A stretch of DNA of 64,000 nucleotides from an uncultured Clostridia bacterium (lineage in GTDB: Bacteria > Bacillota > Clostridia > TANB77 > CAG-508). Below the pieces are notes generated by a model. The model worked only from the letters and a program-made list of their open reading frames with translations, was not told the DNA's origin and made no database searches. Below, piece after piece: positions 34,104-43,377 of this stretch (positions are counted from its first letter, which is position 1; every line of letters begins with the position of its first letter). Location: positions 62,001 through 126,000 of the forward strand of contig CALXYJ010000001.1 in assembly GCA_944392945.1 (NCBI GenBank), written 5' to 3'. Position numbers and translations under genes: made by a program.

Positions 34104-34967
34104 ATGACATTAGATTTAATAGAAATAAAGCCAAAATTAAATATAAAAAAAGTAGTGTTAATTTCAATTATATTAATTTTGATTATATCATTAATAAGTA
34201 CATCAATATTTTTTATTATATTTAATTATAATAAAAAATTAAGCCTAGTGGAAAGCAAAATATTAGATAAAAATAAAGCTGTACACGAATTATATTTTTC
34301 AGATAATGTAAAGCAAGAGAAATTATTAAATGAAATAACACATATATATAGTTCTGATTATAAGAGGGTATTTTTAACATTTGATGATGGTCCTTCAAAA
34401 TCTGTAACAATACCAATATTAGATATTTTAAGACAAAATAATATAAAAGCAACATTTTTTGTGCTTGGAAGTAATGCGGAAAGATATCCAGAAATTGTAA
34501 AAAGAGCATATCAGGAAGGACATTATATAGCAAATCATGGTTTTACACATGTGTATGGAAATATTTATTCATCAGCACAAGCAGTAATTGATGAATATAA
34601 TAGGACGGAAACAGCAATAAAAAATGCAATTGGTGATCAGACATATAATTCGAGATTATTTAGATTTCCAGGCGGAAGTATTGGAGGAAAATATAATGAT
34701 ATAAAGACAGAGGCAATAAATTTATTAAATCAAAATAATATAGCTCATTTAGATTGGAATGCATTAACAGCTGATGCTGCAGGTTTAAGCAATGTAGATG
34801 ATATGATTAATTATGCAGAAAGTACTATTGGAAATAAAAATAGTGTTGTTATTTTAATGCATGATACTGGAACAAAAAAAGAAACATATGAACTATTACC
34901 AGAGTTAATAAAAAGATTGCAAGAAAAAGGATATGCTTTTGAGAATATATATGATTTATTAAAATGA
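34104..34967 (+). CDS. Membrane-anchored polysaccharide deacetylase (NodB/PdaA-like)
   Basis: The 287-aa protein has an N-terminal membrane helix (about residues 17-40) and a carbohydrate esterase 4 domain. Motif 1 is TFDDGP (D94/D95), motif 2 is NHGFTH with the two zinc His, motif 3 is RFPGGS, motif 4 is LDWNALTAD and motif 5 is ILMHD; all five are present. It should remove N-acetyl groups from peptidoglycan or another surface glycan. Several Firmicute members act in spore cortex or in lysozyme resistance. I use ATG 34104 with AGGTGAG just upstream; GTG 34095 overlaps that site. It is a single-gene unit between two terminators. Confidence 0.88.
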   Translation: MTLDLIEIKPKLNIKKVVLISIILILIISLISTSIFFIIFNYNKKLSLVESKILDKNKAVHELYFSDNVKQEKLLNEITHIYSSDYKRVFLTFDDGPSKSVTIPILDILRQNNIKATFFVLGSNAERYPEIVKRAYQEGHYIANHGFTHVYGNIYSSAQAVIDEYNRTETAIKNAIGDQTYNSRLFRFPGGSIGGKYNDIKTEAINLLNQNNIAHLDWNALTADAAGLSNVDDMINYAESTIGNKNSVVILMHDTGTKKETYELLPELIKRLQEKGYAFENIYDLLK

Positions 34968-34971
34968 TAAA

Positions 34972-35007
34972 AAATAAGCCGTGGCTCTGCCACGGTTTAT
35001 TTTTTTA
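34972..35007. terminator. Bidirectional terminator between deacetylase and thioesterase
   Basis: AAATAAGCCGTGG pairs with CCACGGTTTATTT (one G-U) around a 5-base loop, with T-runs on both strands. It ends the deacetylase and the convergent acyl-ACP thioesterase. Confidence 0.85.
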
Positions 35008-35739
35008 TGGTTTTAATGAAATAATTGCATGAATTGTTTTATTATCTAGGCTTTTAATAATAATTTTATGAGTATCTTCTTCAAAAGAATAATAGCATTT
35101 TACAGTATTATGAAGTTTAATTTGTCTTTTATAAGAGATCTCAAAAGTATTAAATACATTATTTTCGTATACTTCTTTTGGTAATGCTTCATAAGCCATA
35201 TCAAGATAATATAAATTATGCATATGGTTATTTAAATCTATTTGTGAACGTTGAACAGTATATATGGTTTCTGAGATATAATTATCAGTATCTGTTAATT
35301 TTGAAAGTAAAGCTTCATTTTCTGGAAAAGCAACTTTTGTATCAGGTTTATATAAATTAATTATATCTTTTGGTATTAATTTTAATTTTTCAGTTATAGT
35401 ATCTATTAAGACCCATTTAGAAGTAGCAATAATAACTAATTCATTATGTTGGTTATAGACTTCAAAATCACGATATGTAGAAAATTTTTCTACATTTCTA
35501 GCCCAAGTGACTATATGTAATTTATCTCCATATATAGGTCTTTTTAGAACTTTTACTTTCCAGCCAAGTAAGACCCAAGAAGAATGTGTTATAGGTAAAT
35601 CATTTAATCCAAAATTAATACTATCAGAATGGTATGAACCTATATTTTCAAAAAGAGCTAAAATAGCTTTATTACTTAAAAAATTAGGATTCTCAATATC
35701 CCTAAGTCCAATTTCAAAATCATGCTCAAAAAAAGCCAT
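35005..35739 (-). CDS. Acyl-ACP thioesterase (FatA/BTE-like)
   Basis: The 244-aa protein has the double-hotdog layout of acyl-ACP thioesterases, which release free fatty acids from acyl-ACP. The N-terminal hotdog ends with W-x-LIDT. The second hotdog carries the catalytic DLNNHMHNLYYLDMA, with the N-x-H pair and Asp of the family. An AAGGAATGA site precedes the ATG at 35739. It is divergent from a long-chain acyl-CoA synthetase gene 147 bases away. The pair could free fatty acids and re-activate them as CoA thioesters, which would be a small lipid remodelling module. Confidence 0.85.
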   Translation of the reverse strand: MAFFEHDFEIGLRDIENPNFLSNKAILALFENIGSYHSDSINFGLNDLPITHSSWVLLGWKVKVLKRPIYGDKLHIVTWARNVEKFSTYRDFEVYNQHNELVIIATSKWVLIDTITEKLKLIPKDIINLYKPDTKVAFPENEALLSKLTDTDNYISETIYTVQRSQIDLNNHMHNLYYLDMAYEALPKEVYENNVFNTFEISYKRQIKLHNTVKCYYSFEEDTHKIIIKSLDNKTIHAIISLKP

Positions 35740-35832
35740 TTCTTATCATTCCTTTCAATTTATGCTTTTTTATTCTAACACAGAAGAAGAAAAAATACAA
35801 TTGTACAGGTGAGTATAGAAATATAAAAATTA

Positions 35833-35861
35833 TTTACAAAATTTGATAATTGTGACATAAT
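35833..35861 (+). promoter_or_regulatory. Sigma-A promoter for the acyl-CoA synthetase
   Basis: TTTACA (35833-35838), 17 bases and CATAAT (35856-35861). Confidence 0.65.
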
Positions 35862-35886
35862 ATAGAAGTATAGGAGTGATAGTATT

Positions 35887-37752
35887 ATGAGAATATTAAG
35901 AGATTTTAAAATGCCAGATTTTAAATTTCCTAAAATGAAAATGGAAGGAATAGAAAACATACAAGAAATGCAAGTAAATTATGATCAAATTGATAAAATA
36001 AAAGATAAAAAGAGTAAGAAAAAATTTTATGAAGAAACACATTATAAAACGGTAAAAGAGATATTTAAAAGATCAATAGAAAAATACAAAAATAATATAT
36101 ATATTCTAGAAAGACCACAGCATGACCATAAAGCTAAGTTTGAGGAATTTACATATGAAAGATTTGGAAATGATGTAATAAATTTAGGAACAGGTCTTTT
36201 AAAATATTTAAATTTAAAAAATGAAAGAATAGTAATAATAGGAGAAAATACATATTATTGGTATGTATCTTATTTTTCAATTTTATGTGGAGTTGGAATT
36301 GCAGTTCCTATCGATAAAGAATTACCAAATAATGAAATAGAAAATGTAATTAAACGTTCTCATGCAACAGCAGTAATATATTCAACAAAGAAAAAAGATT
36401 CTATAGAAAAAATAAAAGACAATCTTCCAATGGTAAAATATTTTATTCAAATGAATAGTAAAGATGGTGTACAAGGAAGAGATGTAGGAATAGAACATAT
36501 AATAGCAGAAGGAAAAAAATTAACTGATGAAGGAAATACAGAATATATGGATGTAGAAATAGATCCAGAAGAATTCAAATTTTTGATATTTACATCTGGA
36601 ACAACTTCACAAGCTAAAGGAGTTATGCTATGTCATAGAAATTTAGCTGCAAATGTTAATGCTGTTTCAAAATATGTAAAGATATATGAAAGTGATAGAT
36701 TTTTCTCAGTACTACCATTACACCATACATATGAATCATCAATAGGAGCATTATTACCATTTGCAAATGGATCATCAATTGCAGTTTGTGGTGGATTAAG
36801 ATATATTGTACCAGATATGCAAGAATCTAAACCAACAGCAATGCTTGCTGTACCTTTATTGGTAGAAAATTTATATAAGAAAATAAATCAATCTATAGAG
36901 AAGAGCGGAAAAGCAGGATTAGTAAATTCGATGATACATGTTACAAATGCATTAAAGAGTGTTGGAATAGATATTAAAAGAAAAGTATTTAAAGAGATAT
37001 ATGATAATTTAGGGGGAAAAATAAGAATAATAGTTTCTGCTGCAGCTCCAATAGATAAAAAAATAGGAAAATGGGTTCAAGATATTGGAATAGAGTTTTT
37101 ACAAGGCTATGGATTAACAGAGACAGCGCCAATAGCAGCACTTACTCCAGAATGTGATCCAAGAGTAGGGTCAGTAGGACTTCCTGTAAATTGTGCAGAA
37201 ATTAAAATACATAAACCAAACGAAAATGGAGAAGGAGAAATATGGATAAAGAGTGAGACTTTAATGCTAGGATATTATGAAGACGAGGAAGCAACCAAAG
37301 AAGTTGTTCATGATGGATGGTTTAATTCTGGTGATATTGGATATATGGATAAAGATGGATATGTATATGTAACAGGAAGAAGTAAAAATGTTATAGTAAC
37401 ACAAAATGGAAAAAATATTTATCCAGAAGAAATAGAATTATTACTATCAAAGATTCCAGAAATATCTGAGAGTATGGTTTATGGTAAAGAAGTAGAAGGA
37501 GAAAAAGAATTAATTATTACAGCAAAAGTAATTCCAAATTATGAAGAAATAGAAAAATTACATGGAAAAGACCTAGACGAAGAAGAAATTAAAAAAATAA
37601 TATGGAATAAAATAAAGGAAGTAAATAAGAGTTTAACTTCTTATAAAGCAATTAAAAAACTAGAGATTAAACATGACGAATTCGAGAAAACAACAACAAT
37701 GAAAATTAAAAGATATGTAGAATTACAAAAAGATAAGGAAAAAAATAAATAA
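35887..37752 (+). CDS. Long-chain acyl-CoA synthetase (AMP-forming)
   Basis: The 621-aa ANL-superfamily enzyme activates a fatty acid with ATP to acyl-AMP and then acyl-CoA. The P-loop-like motif is FTSGTTSQAKGV, followed by a YGLTETAP adenylate site, GWFNSGDIGYMDKDGYVYVTGR and the hinge to the C-terminal lid (KNVIVTQNGKNIYPEEIE). Residues 1-50 are a charged helical extension rich in Lys, Asp and Met, and no membrane helix is present. The final Lys region is KTTTMKIKR, the normal place of the catalytic lysine. The closest types are FadD15/FAA-like bacterial enzymes. PssD follows 20 bases after its stop, possibly by read-through. Confidence 0.87.
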   Translation: MRILRDFKMPDFKFPKMKMEGIENIQEMQVNYDQIDKIKDKKSKKKFYEETHYKTVKEIFKRSIEKYKNNIYILERPQHDHKAKFEEFTYERFGNDVINLGTGLLKYLNLKNERIVIIGENTYYWYVSYFSILCGVGIAVPIDKELPNNEIENVIKRSHATAVIYSTKKKDSIEKIKDNLPMVKYFIQMNSKDGVQGRDVGIEHIIAEGKKLTDEGNTEYMDVEIDPEEFKFLIFTSGTTSQAKGVMLCHRNLAANVNAVSKYVKIYESDRFFSVLPLHHTYESSIGALLPFANGSSIAVCGGLRYIVPDMQESKPTAMLAVPLLVENLYKKINQSIEKSGKAGLVNSMIHVTNALKSVGIDIKRKVFKEIYDNLGGKIRIIVSAAAPIDKKIGKWVQDIGIEFLQGYGLTETAPIAALTPECDPRVGSVGLPVNCAEIKIHKPNENGEGEIWIKSETLMLGYYEDEEATKEVVHDGWFNSGDIGYMDKDGYVYVTGRSKNVIVTQNGKNIYPEEIELLLSKIPEISESMVYGKEVEGEKELIITAKVIPNYEEIEKLHGKDLDEEEIKKIIWNKIKEVNKSLTSYKAIKKLEIKHDEFEKTTTMKIKRYVELQKDKEKNK

Positions 37753-37772
37753 AAAATCATATGGAGGCTAAT

Positions 37773-38249
37773 ATGAAAAAGAAAAAAGTACTTTTTATAT
37801 CTAGCACAGGAGGTCATTTTAGCGAATTATTACAATTAAAGCCAATGTTTAAAAAGTATGATTATCATATAATAACAGAAAAAGATAAGTTTACAGAGGG
37901 ATTTAAAAAAGAATATGGAAAAAGAATTTCTTATATGATATATGGAACAAGATCACATCCAATTGTGTACCCATTTAAATTTTTTTGGAATTGTATTTTA
38001 ACAGTATTTTATTTTATAAAATATAGACCTAAATACATCGTAACTACTGGAACACATAATGCAGGACCAATGTGTATACTTGGAAAAATATTTGGAAGAA
38101 AAATTATTTATATAGAAACATTTGCAAACCGAAATTCTAAAACAGCAACAGGAAAATTAATATATAAATTTGCAGATTTATTTATCGTTCAATGGGAAGA
38201 AATGTTAAAAATATATCCAAAAGCAAAATTAGGAGGTTCAATATATTGA
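37773..38249 (+). CDS. pssD: Polysaccharide glycosyltransferase subunit PssD (Alg14-like)
   Basis: PssD/CpsF-type proteins are the membrane-anchoring half of a two-part GT28 enzyme, corresponding to eukaryotic Alg14. The 158-aa product has the N-terminal SSTGGHFSELLQL loop, a hydrophobic stretch (about residues 68-85) and TTGTHNAGPMCILGKIFGRKIIYIETFA. I place the start at ATG 37773, with GGAGG at 37763-37767; an ATG at 37761 overlaps that site. Its stop overlaps the TTG start of PssE, so the two subunits are translationally coupled, as expected for a heterodimer. Confidence 0.85.
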   Translation: MKKKKVLFISSTGGHFSELLQLKPMFKKYDYHIITEKDKFTEGFKKEYGKRISYMIYGTRSHPIVYPFKFFWNCILTVFYFIKYRPKYIVTTGTHNAGPMCILGKIFGRKIIYIETFANRNSKTATGKLIYKFADLFIVQWEEMLKIYPKAKLGGSIY

Positions 38250-38725
38250 TATTAATAGTACTAGGAACACAGGATAATAGTTTCCATCGCTTACTAGAAA
38301 AGGTTCAAGAGTTAATAGATAAAAATGTAATAAAGGAAAAAGTGATTGTACAAGTTGGAAGAACTAAGTTTGAATCAAAAGAAATGGAAATTTATAGCTT
38401 AATGCCATATAATAAATTGGAGCAAATAATGAAAGAAGCAGATTTAGTTATAACTCATGGTGGAGTTGGATCCATTGTTATGGCATTAAAACTAGGGAAA
38501 AAAGTTATAGCGATACCACGTTTAAGCCAATTTAATGAACATGTAAATGATCATCAAATACAGATAGTGGATTCATTTGATAAACAAGGATTTTTAATAG
38601 GATTAATAGAATTAAATGATCTGCAACAAGCATTGGAAAGGGCAAAAAGATTTAAGCCAAAAGAATTTAAAAGTCAAACAGCTCATATGATTAGATTAAT
38701 AGAAGATTTTATAGATAATAATTAA
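38246..38725 (+). CDS. pssE: Polysaccharide glycosyltransferase subunit PssE (Alg13-like)
   Basis: PssE is the catalytic, GT28 C-domain half of the pair. The 159-aa protein starts at TTG 38246, nine bases after AGGAGG and overlapping the PssD stop (TTGA); upstream in-frame codons lie inside PssD. It has the LIVLGTQDNSFHRLL start, MPYNKLEQIMKEADLVITHGGVGSIVMAL and the IPRLSQFNEHVNDHQ loop that binds the UDP-sugar. With PssD it would add the second sugar of a lipid-linked repeat unit. A weak hairpin and a new promoter follow, so this pair may be separately controlled from the cluster beyond. Confidence 0.85.
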   Translation: MILIVLGTQDNSFHRLLEKVQELIDKNVIKEKVIVQVGRTKFESKEMEIYSLMPYNKLEQIMKEADLVITHGGVGSIVMALKLGKKVIAIPRLSQFNEHVNDHQIQIVDSFDKQGFLIGLIELNDLQQALERAKRFKPKEFKSQTAHMIRLIEDFIDNN

Positions 38726-38730
38726 AAAAG

Positions 38731-38764
38731 AGGGTCTTAAGATTAATTTCTTATAGATCCTTTC
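38731..38764 (+). terminator. Weak hairpin after pssE
   Basis: An AGGGTCT / AGATCCT stem with partial inner pairing is followed by TTTCTTT. The stem has a G-U pair and a large loop. Confidence 0.4.
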
Positions 38765-38779
38765 TTTGTATCAATTTAA

Positions 38780-38808
38780 TTGACACATACATAGTTTTAA
38801 TATAAAAT
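38780..38808 (+). promoter_or_regulatory. Strong promoter of the glycosyltransferase cluster
   Basis: TTGACA (38780-38785), 17 bases and TAAAAT (38803-38808), 35 bases before the GT4 start. Confidence 0.8.
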
Positions 38809-38842
38809 GACATAAGAAAAAAGGAGAAATGAGGAATAATAT

Positions 38843-39919
38843 ATGAAAAAATTATTATTTGCTGCATATAATTTAGACTTAGGTGGTATAGAAACAGCTT
38901 TAATAACATTAACTAATTTCTTGCTAGAGCAAGGATATGATATAACAATTGCTTTGGAAAAAAAAGAAGGTGTATTTTTAGATAAAATTTCTCCAAATAT
39001 TAAAGTAATAGAATACACACCAGCAAATAATAAGAATATATTAATTAGAAAGATAAATAATATAATTAAAAGGATAAAATTTATAAAAAAATACAAGAAT
39101 AAATTTGATTTTTCAGCAAGTTTTGCAACATATTCAATTCCCGCAAGTTTTATAGCAAGAGTTGGCTCAAAAAACAATGCTATTTGGGGACATGCTGATT
39201 ATTTAACTTTATATAATAATAATGAAAAAGAAATGAAAAAATTTTTTAAGAAAAGAAAAATAAAAAAATTTAAAAAAATAATTTTTGTTTCTAAAGAAGG
39301 AAGTACAAGTTTTTTAAAAGCATTTCCAAAATTAAAAGATAAAGTTATTGTATGTAATAATCTAGTAAATGATAAAAGGATATTAAATCAAGCAGAAGAA
39401 AGTATAAACGATATAAAAAAAGAAAATGTTATCACATTCTTAAATGTTGGAAGACATGATGAAAGACAAAAACGATTAAGCAGAATAATATATTCAGCAG
39501 AAAAATTGAAACAAGATAAAAAGAAATTTAGAATAATATTTATTGGTGATGGACAAGACAGTAAAAAATATAAACAAATGGTAAAAGAAAAAAATCTAGA
39601 AAAAGAGATAATTTTTCTAGGAAGGAAAAAAAATCCATATCCTTACTATAAAATATGTGATTGTGTTATATTATCATCTGATTATGAAGGATATCCTGTG
39701 GTTTATTTGGAATCTTTTGTTTTAAATAAACCAATAATAACAACAGATGTATCTGATTATGAACAAATAAAAGGGCATGGAATTGTAGTAAAGAAGGATA
39801 AAGAAGAAATTTATAAAGCAATGAAACAATTTATAGAGGAAGGTTATAATATAACTGGAAAATTTGATGCCAATGAATATAATAAAAATATAATAAAAAA
39901 ATTGGAAAAATTATTTTAA
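38843..39919 (+). CDS. GT4 glycosyltransferase
   Basis: The 358-aa protein has the N-terminal NLDLGGIETALITLTNFLLEQGYDI loop of GT4 enzymes that use a lipid-linked acceptor. The central FLNVGRHDERQKRLSRII opens the donor domain, and the E-x7-E region is DCVILSSDYEGYPVVYLESFVL. It has a GAGG site before ATG 38843 and no membrane helices. It is the first gene after the cluster promoter. I infer that it extends the repeat unit of a surface polysaccharide; the sugar is not predictable. Confidence 0.85.
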   Translation: MKKLLFAAYNLDLGGIETALITLTNFLLEQGYDITIALEKKEGVFLDKISPNIKVIEYTPANNKNILIRKINNIIKRIKFIKKYKNKFDFSASFATYSIPASFIARVGSKNNAIWGHADYLTLYNNNEKEMKKFFKKRKIKKFKKIIFVSKEGSTSFLKAFPKLKDKVIVCNNLVNDKRILNQAEESINDIKKENVITFLNVGRHDERQKRLSRIIYSAEKLKQDKKKFRIIFIGDGQDSKKYKQMVKEKNLEKEIIFLGRKKNPYPYYKICDCVILSSDYEGYPVVYLESFVLNKPIITTDVSDYEQIKGHGIVVKKDKEEIYKAMKQFIEEGYNITGKFDANEYNKNIIKKLEKLF

Positions 39920-39935
39920 TAAGGTAGTGAATTAG

Positions 39936-40883
39936 ATGAAAAAGATTAGTATTATAATTCCTGTATATAATGCAGAAAAATATTTAAATAAATGTTTAGA
40001 TTCAGTTTTAGAACAAAATTATTCAGATATAGAAATAGTAGTCATTAATGATGGATCTACAGATAGTTCAGAAGAAATAATAAACAAATATAAAGATAAA
40101 TATCCAGAATTAATAAATTATTATTCAAAAGAAAACACAGGAGTTGCAGATACTAGAAATTTTGGAATAGAAAAAGCTCAAGGTGAATATATAATGTTTT
40201 TGGATTCAGATGATTATATAGATGAAGCTTTATTAAAAACACTAGAAGAATATGTTAATTTAGATATAGATCTTATAAAATTTAAATTACAAAGAGTGGA
40301 TGAAAATGGAAATGTACTAGAATTAGTTCCTGGAGCTAATTTTGAAAAAACAACTGGACAAGATGGATTTAATAAATTATATGGTACAGATGTATTATTA
40401 GATTCACCATGTGTATATTTAATGAAAAAATCAATATTTACAAAAAATAATCTACAATTCAAAGTAGGAAGAGAACACGAAGATTTTGGACTAATGCCAT
40501 TTGTTATTGTTTTAGCAAAAACAATGGTATCTATAAATTTTTATGGTTATTATTATGTTCAAAGTTATAATAGTATTACAAGAAATGAAAATTATGAAAA
40601 GACTGTAAAAAAAGCATATGATGCATTAAGCAACTATGATGATGCAATGGTACAAATAGATAATTTACCACTTGAAGATATAACCAAACAAAATTTAAAG
40701 ATATATTATACAAATGCTATAATTCTAAAAGCTAAGAATTTAAAAGCTAATGAACAAATGGATTATATTAAAAATATTAAAAAAAGAAAAATGCGTAAAA
40801 ATATTAAAGTAAGAAATATAAAGCAATTAATTAAAAAAATTTTACTAACAGTAAATATAAAACTATACATAAATATGAAATAG
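39936..40883 (+). CDS. GT2 glycosyltransferase
   Basis: The 315-aa GT-A-fold enzyme begins KKISIIIPVYNAEKYLNKCLDSVLEQ, followed by NDGSTDSS and GEYIMFLDSDDYID, which carries the DxD metal/nucleotide-sugar motif. FKVGREHEDFG holds the likely catalytic Asp region. The C-terminal 30 residues are Lys-rich and may touch the membrane. It is a typical single-domain extension enzyme of capsule or teichoic-type repeat synthesis. An AAGGTAGTG sequence precedes the ATG, 16 bases after the previous stop. Confidence 0.85.
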   Translation: MKKISIIIPVYNAEKYLNKCLDSVLEQNYSDIEIVVINDGSTDSSEEIINKYKDKYPELINYYSKENTGVADTRNFGIEKAQGEYIMFLDSDDYIDEALLKTLEEYVNLDIDLIKFKLQRVDENGNVLELVPGANFEKTTGQDGFNKLYGTDVLLDSPCVYLMKKSIFTKNNLQFKVGREHEDFGLMPFVIVLAKTMVSINFYGYYYVQSYNSITRNENYEKTVKKAYDALSNYDDAMVQIDNLPLEDITKQNLKIYYTNAIILKAKNLKANEQMDYIKNIKKRKMRKNIKVRNIKQLIKKILLTVNIKLYINMK

Positions 40884-40931
40884 GATTCTACTAATTTAAA
40901 TATCAAAAAGTAGAATAAAAGGGAGTATATT

Positions 40932-41918
40932 ATGAAAAAAGTTAGTATAATAGTGCCTTTCTATAATGTAGAAGAATATATAGAAAGATCTATAAAGTCA
41001 TTAATAAACCAATCTCTGGATGATATCGAAATAATTTTGGTAAATGATGGAAGCAAAGATGGATCAGAAGAAATAGCAAAGGAATATAAAAATAAGTATC
41101 CAGATAAAATTATATATTTAGAAAAGGAAAATGGAGGATTATCTGATGCTAGAAATTATGCTATTCCATATGCAACAGGTGAATATATTGCTTTTTTAGA
41201 TTCTGATGATTATATAGAAGAAGAAATGTATGAAGAAATGTATGAAACTGCAAAATTGGATAAAGCAGATATCGTAGAATGTGATTATTTGTGGGAATAT
41301 CCAGAGGAAACAATAGAAAGTAAAGGAAGAACATATAAGAATAGACAAGATATGTTATTAAATGCTAGAGTTGTTGCTTGGAATAAGCTTATAAAAAGAG
41401 AATTATTAGAAAAAACTATGATTAGATTTCCTGTGGGTCTTAGATATGAAGATGTAGAGTTTTTTTATAAACTGGTACCATATATAAATAGTATATCAAT
41501 AGTAAAAAAGCCATTTGTACATTATGTTCAAAGAGAAAACTCAATATCTAATACACAAACAGGAAGAACAGCTGAAATTATAACTGTTTTAGATAATGTA
41601 ATAAATTTTTATAAAGAAAAAAATATTTATAAAGATTACGAAAAAGAACTAGAATATAATTATGCAAGATATTTATTATGTAGCTCAATGTTAAGAATGA
41701 TTATGATAGAAAATAAAGAAGAAAGGCAAAAAAATATTAGTTATGCATGGGAAAAGCTTAATGCAACATTTCCAAATTGGAAGGAAAATAAATATTTAAA
41801 AGAAAATGGATTAAAAAATAAATATATGTTAAGTGTTAATGAAAAGACATTAAAATTATATGCAAAATTAGGAAGAATTAAGATTATAAGAAAGAAAATA
41901 CAAGAAAAATTTGCTTAA
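40932..41918 (+). CDS. GT2 glycosyltransferase
   Basis: The 328-aa GT2 enzyme is a paralogue of the preceding one. It has KVSIIVPFYNVEEYIERSIKSLINQ, NDGSKDGS, GEYIAFLDSDDYIE (DxD) and LRYEDVEFFYKLVP with the catalytic acidic pair. The last 40 residues form basic helices. An AAGGGAG site lies upstream of the ATG. Its similarity to the GT2 gene before it suggests duplication within the cluster, with a different sugar or linkage as the likely outcome. Confidence 0.85.
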   Translation: MKKVSIIVPFYNVEEYIERSIKSLINQSLDDIEIILVNDGSKDGSEEIAKEYKNKYPDKIIYLEKENGGLSDARNYAIPYATGEYIAFLDSDDYIEEEMYEEMYETAKLDKADIVECDYLWEYPEETIESKGRTYKNRQDMLLNARVVAWNKLIKRELLEKTMIRFPVGLRYEDVEFFYKLVPYINSISIVKKPFVHYVQRENSISNTQTGRTAEIITVLDNVINFYKEKNIYKDYEKELEYNYARYLLCSSMLRMIMIENKEERQKNISYAWEKLNATFPNWKENKYLKENGLKNKYMLSVNEKTLKLYAKLGRIKIIRKKIQEKFA

Positions 41919-41952
41919 AGAGACTAAAGTTTACCAATATGGGGAGAACAAT

Positions 41953-43377
41953 ATGGAAAAACTAGATAATAAAGTAAAAAAGAAAATAAGTATAAATATA
42001 GAAACTCTATTAGTAATATTTGTAATATTATGTCCTGTATTAGATATAATAAGTTTTGTTTTTAGAAATACTTTTAATACAAGTATTTCACCATCTACTA
42101 TATTAAGACCTATAATTCCATTAATAGCAATTATAGATATTTTTATAAAGAGTAAATATAAAATAAAAATATTTTTAATAGCATTGACTTATGGAATTTA
42201 TGCATTAGTTCATTTATTATTGTTTAATACTGTAAATACAGGTAGTAGTTATAGTAATGTTGTTCACGAAATGCAGTACATAATGAACTATACATTTATG
42301 ATAATAATTTTATTTGTTTATGCTTATACTTTTAGAGATAAGAATAAAGAAAAATTACAAAAAGCTATAATTTCATCAGTTTCTATATATTTAGCATCAA
42401 TTATATTATCAATTATAACTGATACCTCATCATCTACATATATCGAAGGAATGGGAATAAAAGGTTGGTTTGAATCAGGAAATAGTATTAGTGCAGTATT
42501 AATACTTTCTATGTTTGTTCTATTAACATTTAGAGATAAGGGATATAGAAAAATAATTATAGGCGAAATAATTATAATGGGAATATTCTTAACTACATTG
42601 ATTGGAACAAGAGTTGGTTTATTTGGTTTTATAATAGCTTTGGTTGTATTTGTTTTTGCAGAGATTGTAGGAAAGTTAATAAAAAAAGATAAAATAAATA
42701 AGAAATTTATACTTGGAGGATTAGGCGCAATAATTATAGTTGTAGTTATAGTTTCACTTGTTGGATCAAATACAATAGAAAGAAGAAAACACCTAAAAGA
42801 GATTGAATCAGATATTGTTGATGAATCAACAAGTCAGGAAGCACATATTACAGGTAGTTTAATGGAGATTAAAGAAAAAATAGATAATAATCAAATAGAA
42901 GATACATATATGAATGAAGCACAAAAAAAATCTATCTTGGAATTATATGATATTGCTAACAAGTGGGGAATAAGTAATAATGACCAACGTATGCAACAAC
43001 TAATCTATAATGCAGTTTTAGTAAAAAATCAGAAAAGTCCTTTGTTAATAATTTTTGGAAATGGATATATGAACCAATATAGAGAGTTAATATTAGAAAT
43101 GGATATACCAGCATTTTTATTTAATTTTGGAATTTTAGGATTATTATTGTATTTTGGGTCATTTTTTGCGATATTTATTTATGGTTTATATTTTGGAATA
43201 AGGAAAATTAGATTTATAGATACAGAATATATTATGTATATATTAGGAATAGGTTTAGCATTTGCAATTTCTGTATTTTCAGGATATGTATTTTTTAATA
43301 TGTCTACAACAACAGTAATTGCAGTTATTTGTACTTTACTTATTAATAAAATTGTGGCATTAAAAAAGGAGAGTTAA
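41953..43377 (+). CDS. O-antigen ligase/polymerase-like membrane protein
   Basis: This 474-aa protein has about 11-12 membrane segments and a large outer loop. The segment FLTTLIGTRVGLFGFIIALVVF has the Arg typical of the Wzy_C (O-antigen ligase) family. The long loop follows at about residues 280-370, and FGNGYMNQY with the later helices closes the domain. Such proteins polymerise repeat units or transfer a finished glycan to a lipid or wall acceptor on the outer membrane face. I start it at ATG 41953 behind GGGGAGA; the frame is open upstream without a site. The next gene begins immediately at the stop (TAAATG). Confidence 0.78.
   Translation: MEKLDNKVKKKISINIETLLVIFVILCPVLDIISFVFRNTFNTSISPSTILRPIIPLIAIIDIFIKSKYKIKIFLIALTYGIYALVHLLLFNTVNTGSSYSNVVHEMQYIMNYTFMIIILFVYAYTFRDKNKEKLQKAIISSVSIYLASIILSIITDTSSSTYIEGMGIKGWFESGNSISAVLILSMFVLLTFRDKGYRKIIIGEIIIMGIFLTTLIGTRVGLFGFIIALVVFVFAEIVGKLIKKDKINKKFILGGLGAIIIVVVIVSLVGSNTIERRKHLKEIESDIVDESTSQEAHITGSLMEIKEKIDNNQIEDTYMNEAQKKSILELYDIANKWGISNNDQRMQQLIYNAVLVKNQKSPLLIIFGNGYMNQYRELILEMDIPAFLFNFGILGLLLYFGSFFAIFIYGLYFGIRKIRFIDTEYIMYILGIGLAFAISVFSGYVFFNMSTTTVIAVICTLLINKIVALKKES

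Noticed and set aside
34222..34533. 103-codon minus-strand frame inside the polysaccharide deacetylase
   Set aside because: Shadow of the deacetylase gene; the sense strand carries all five catalytic motifs.
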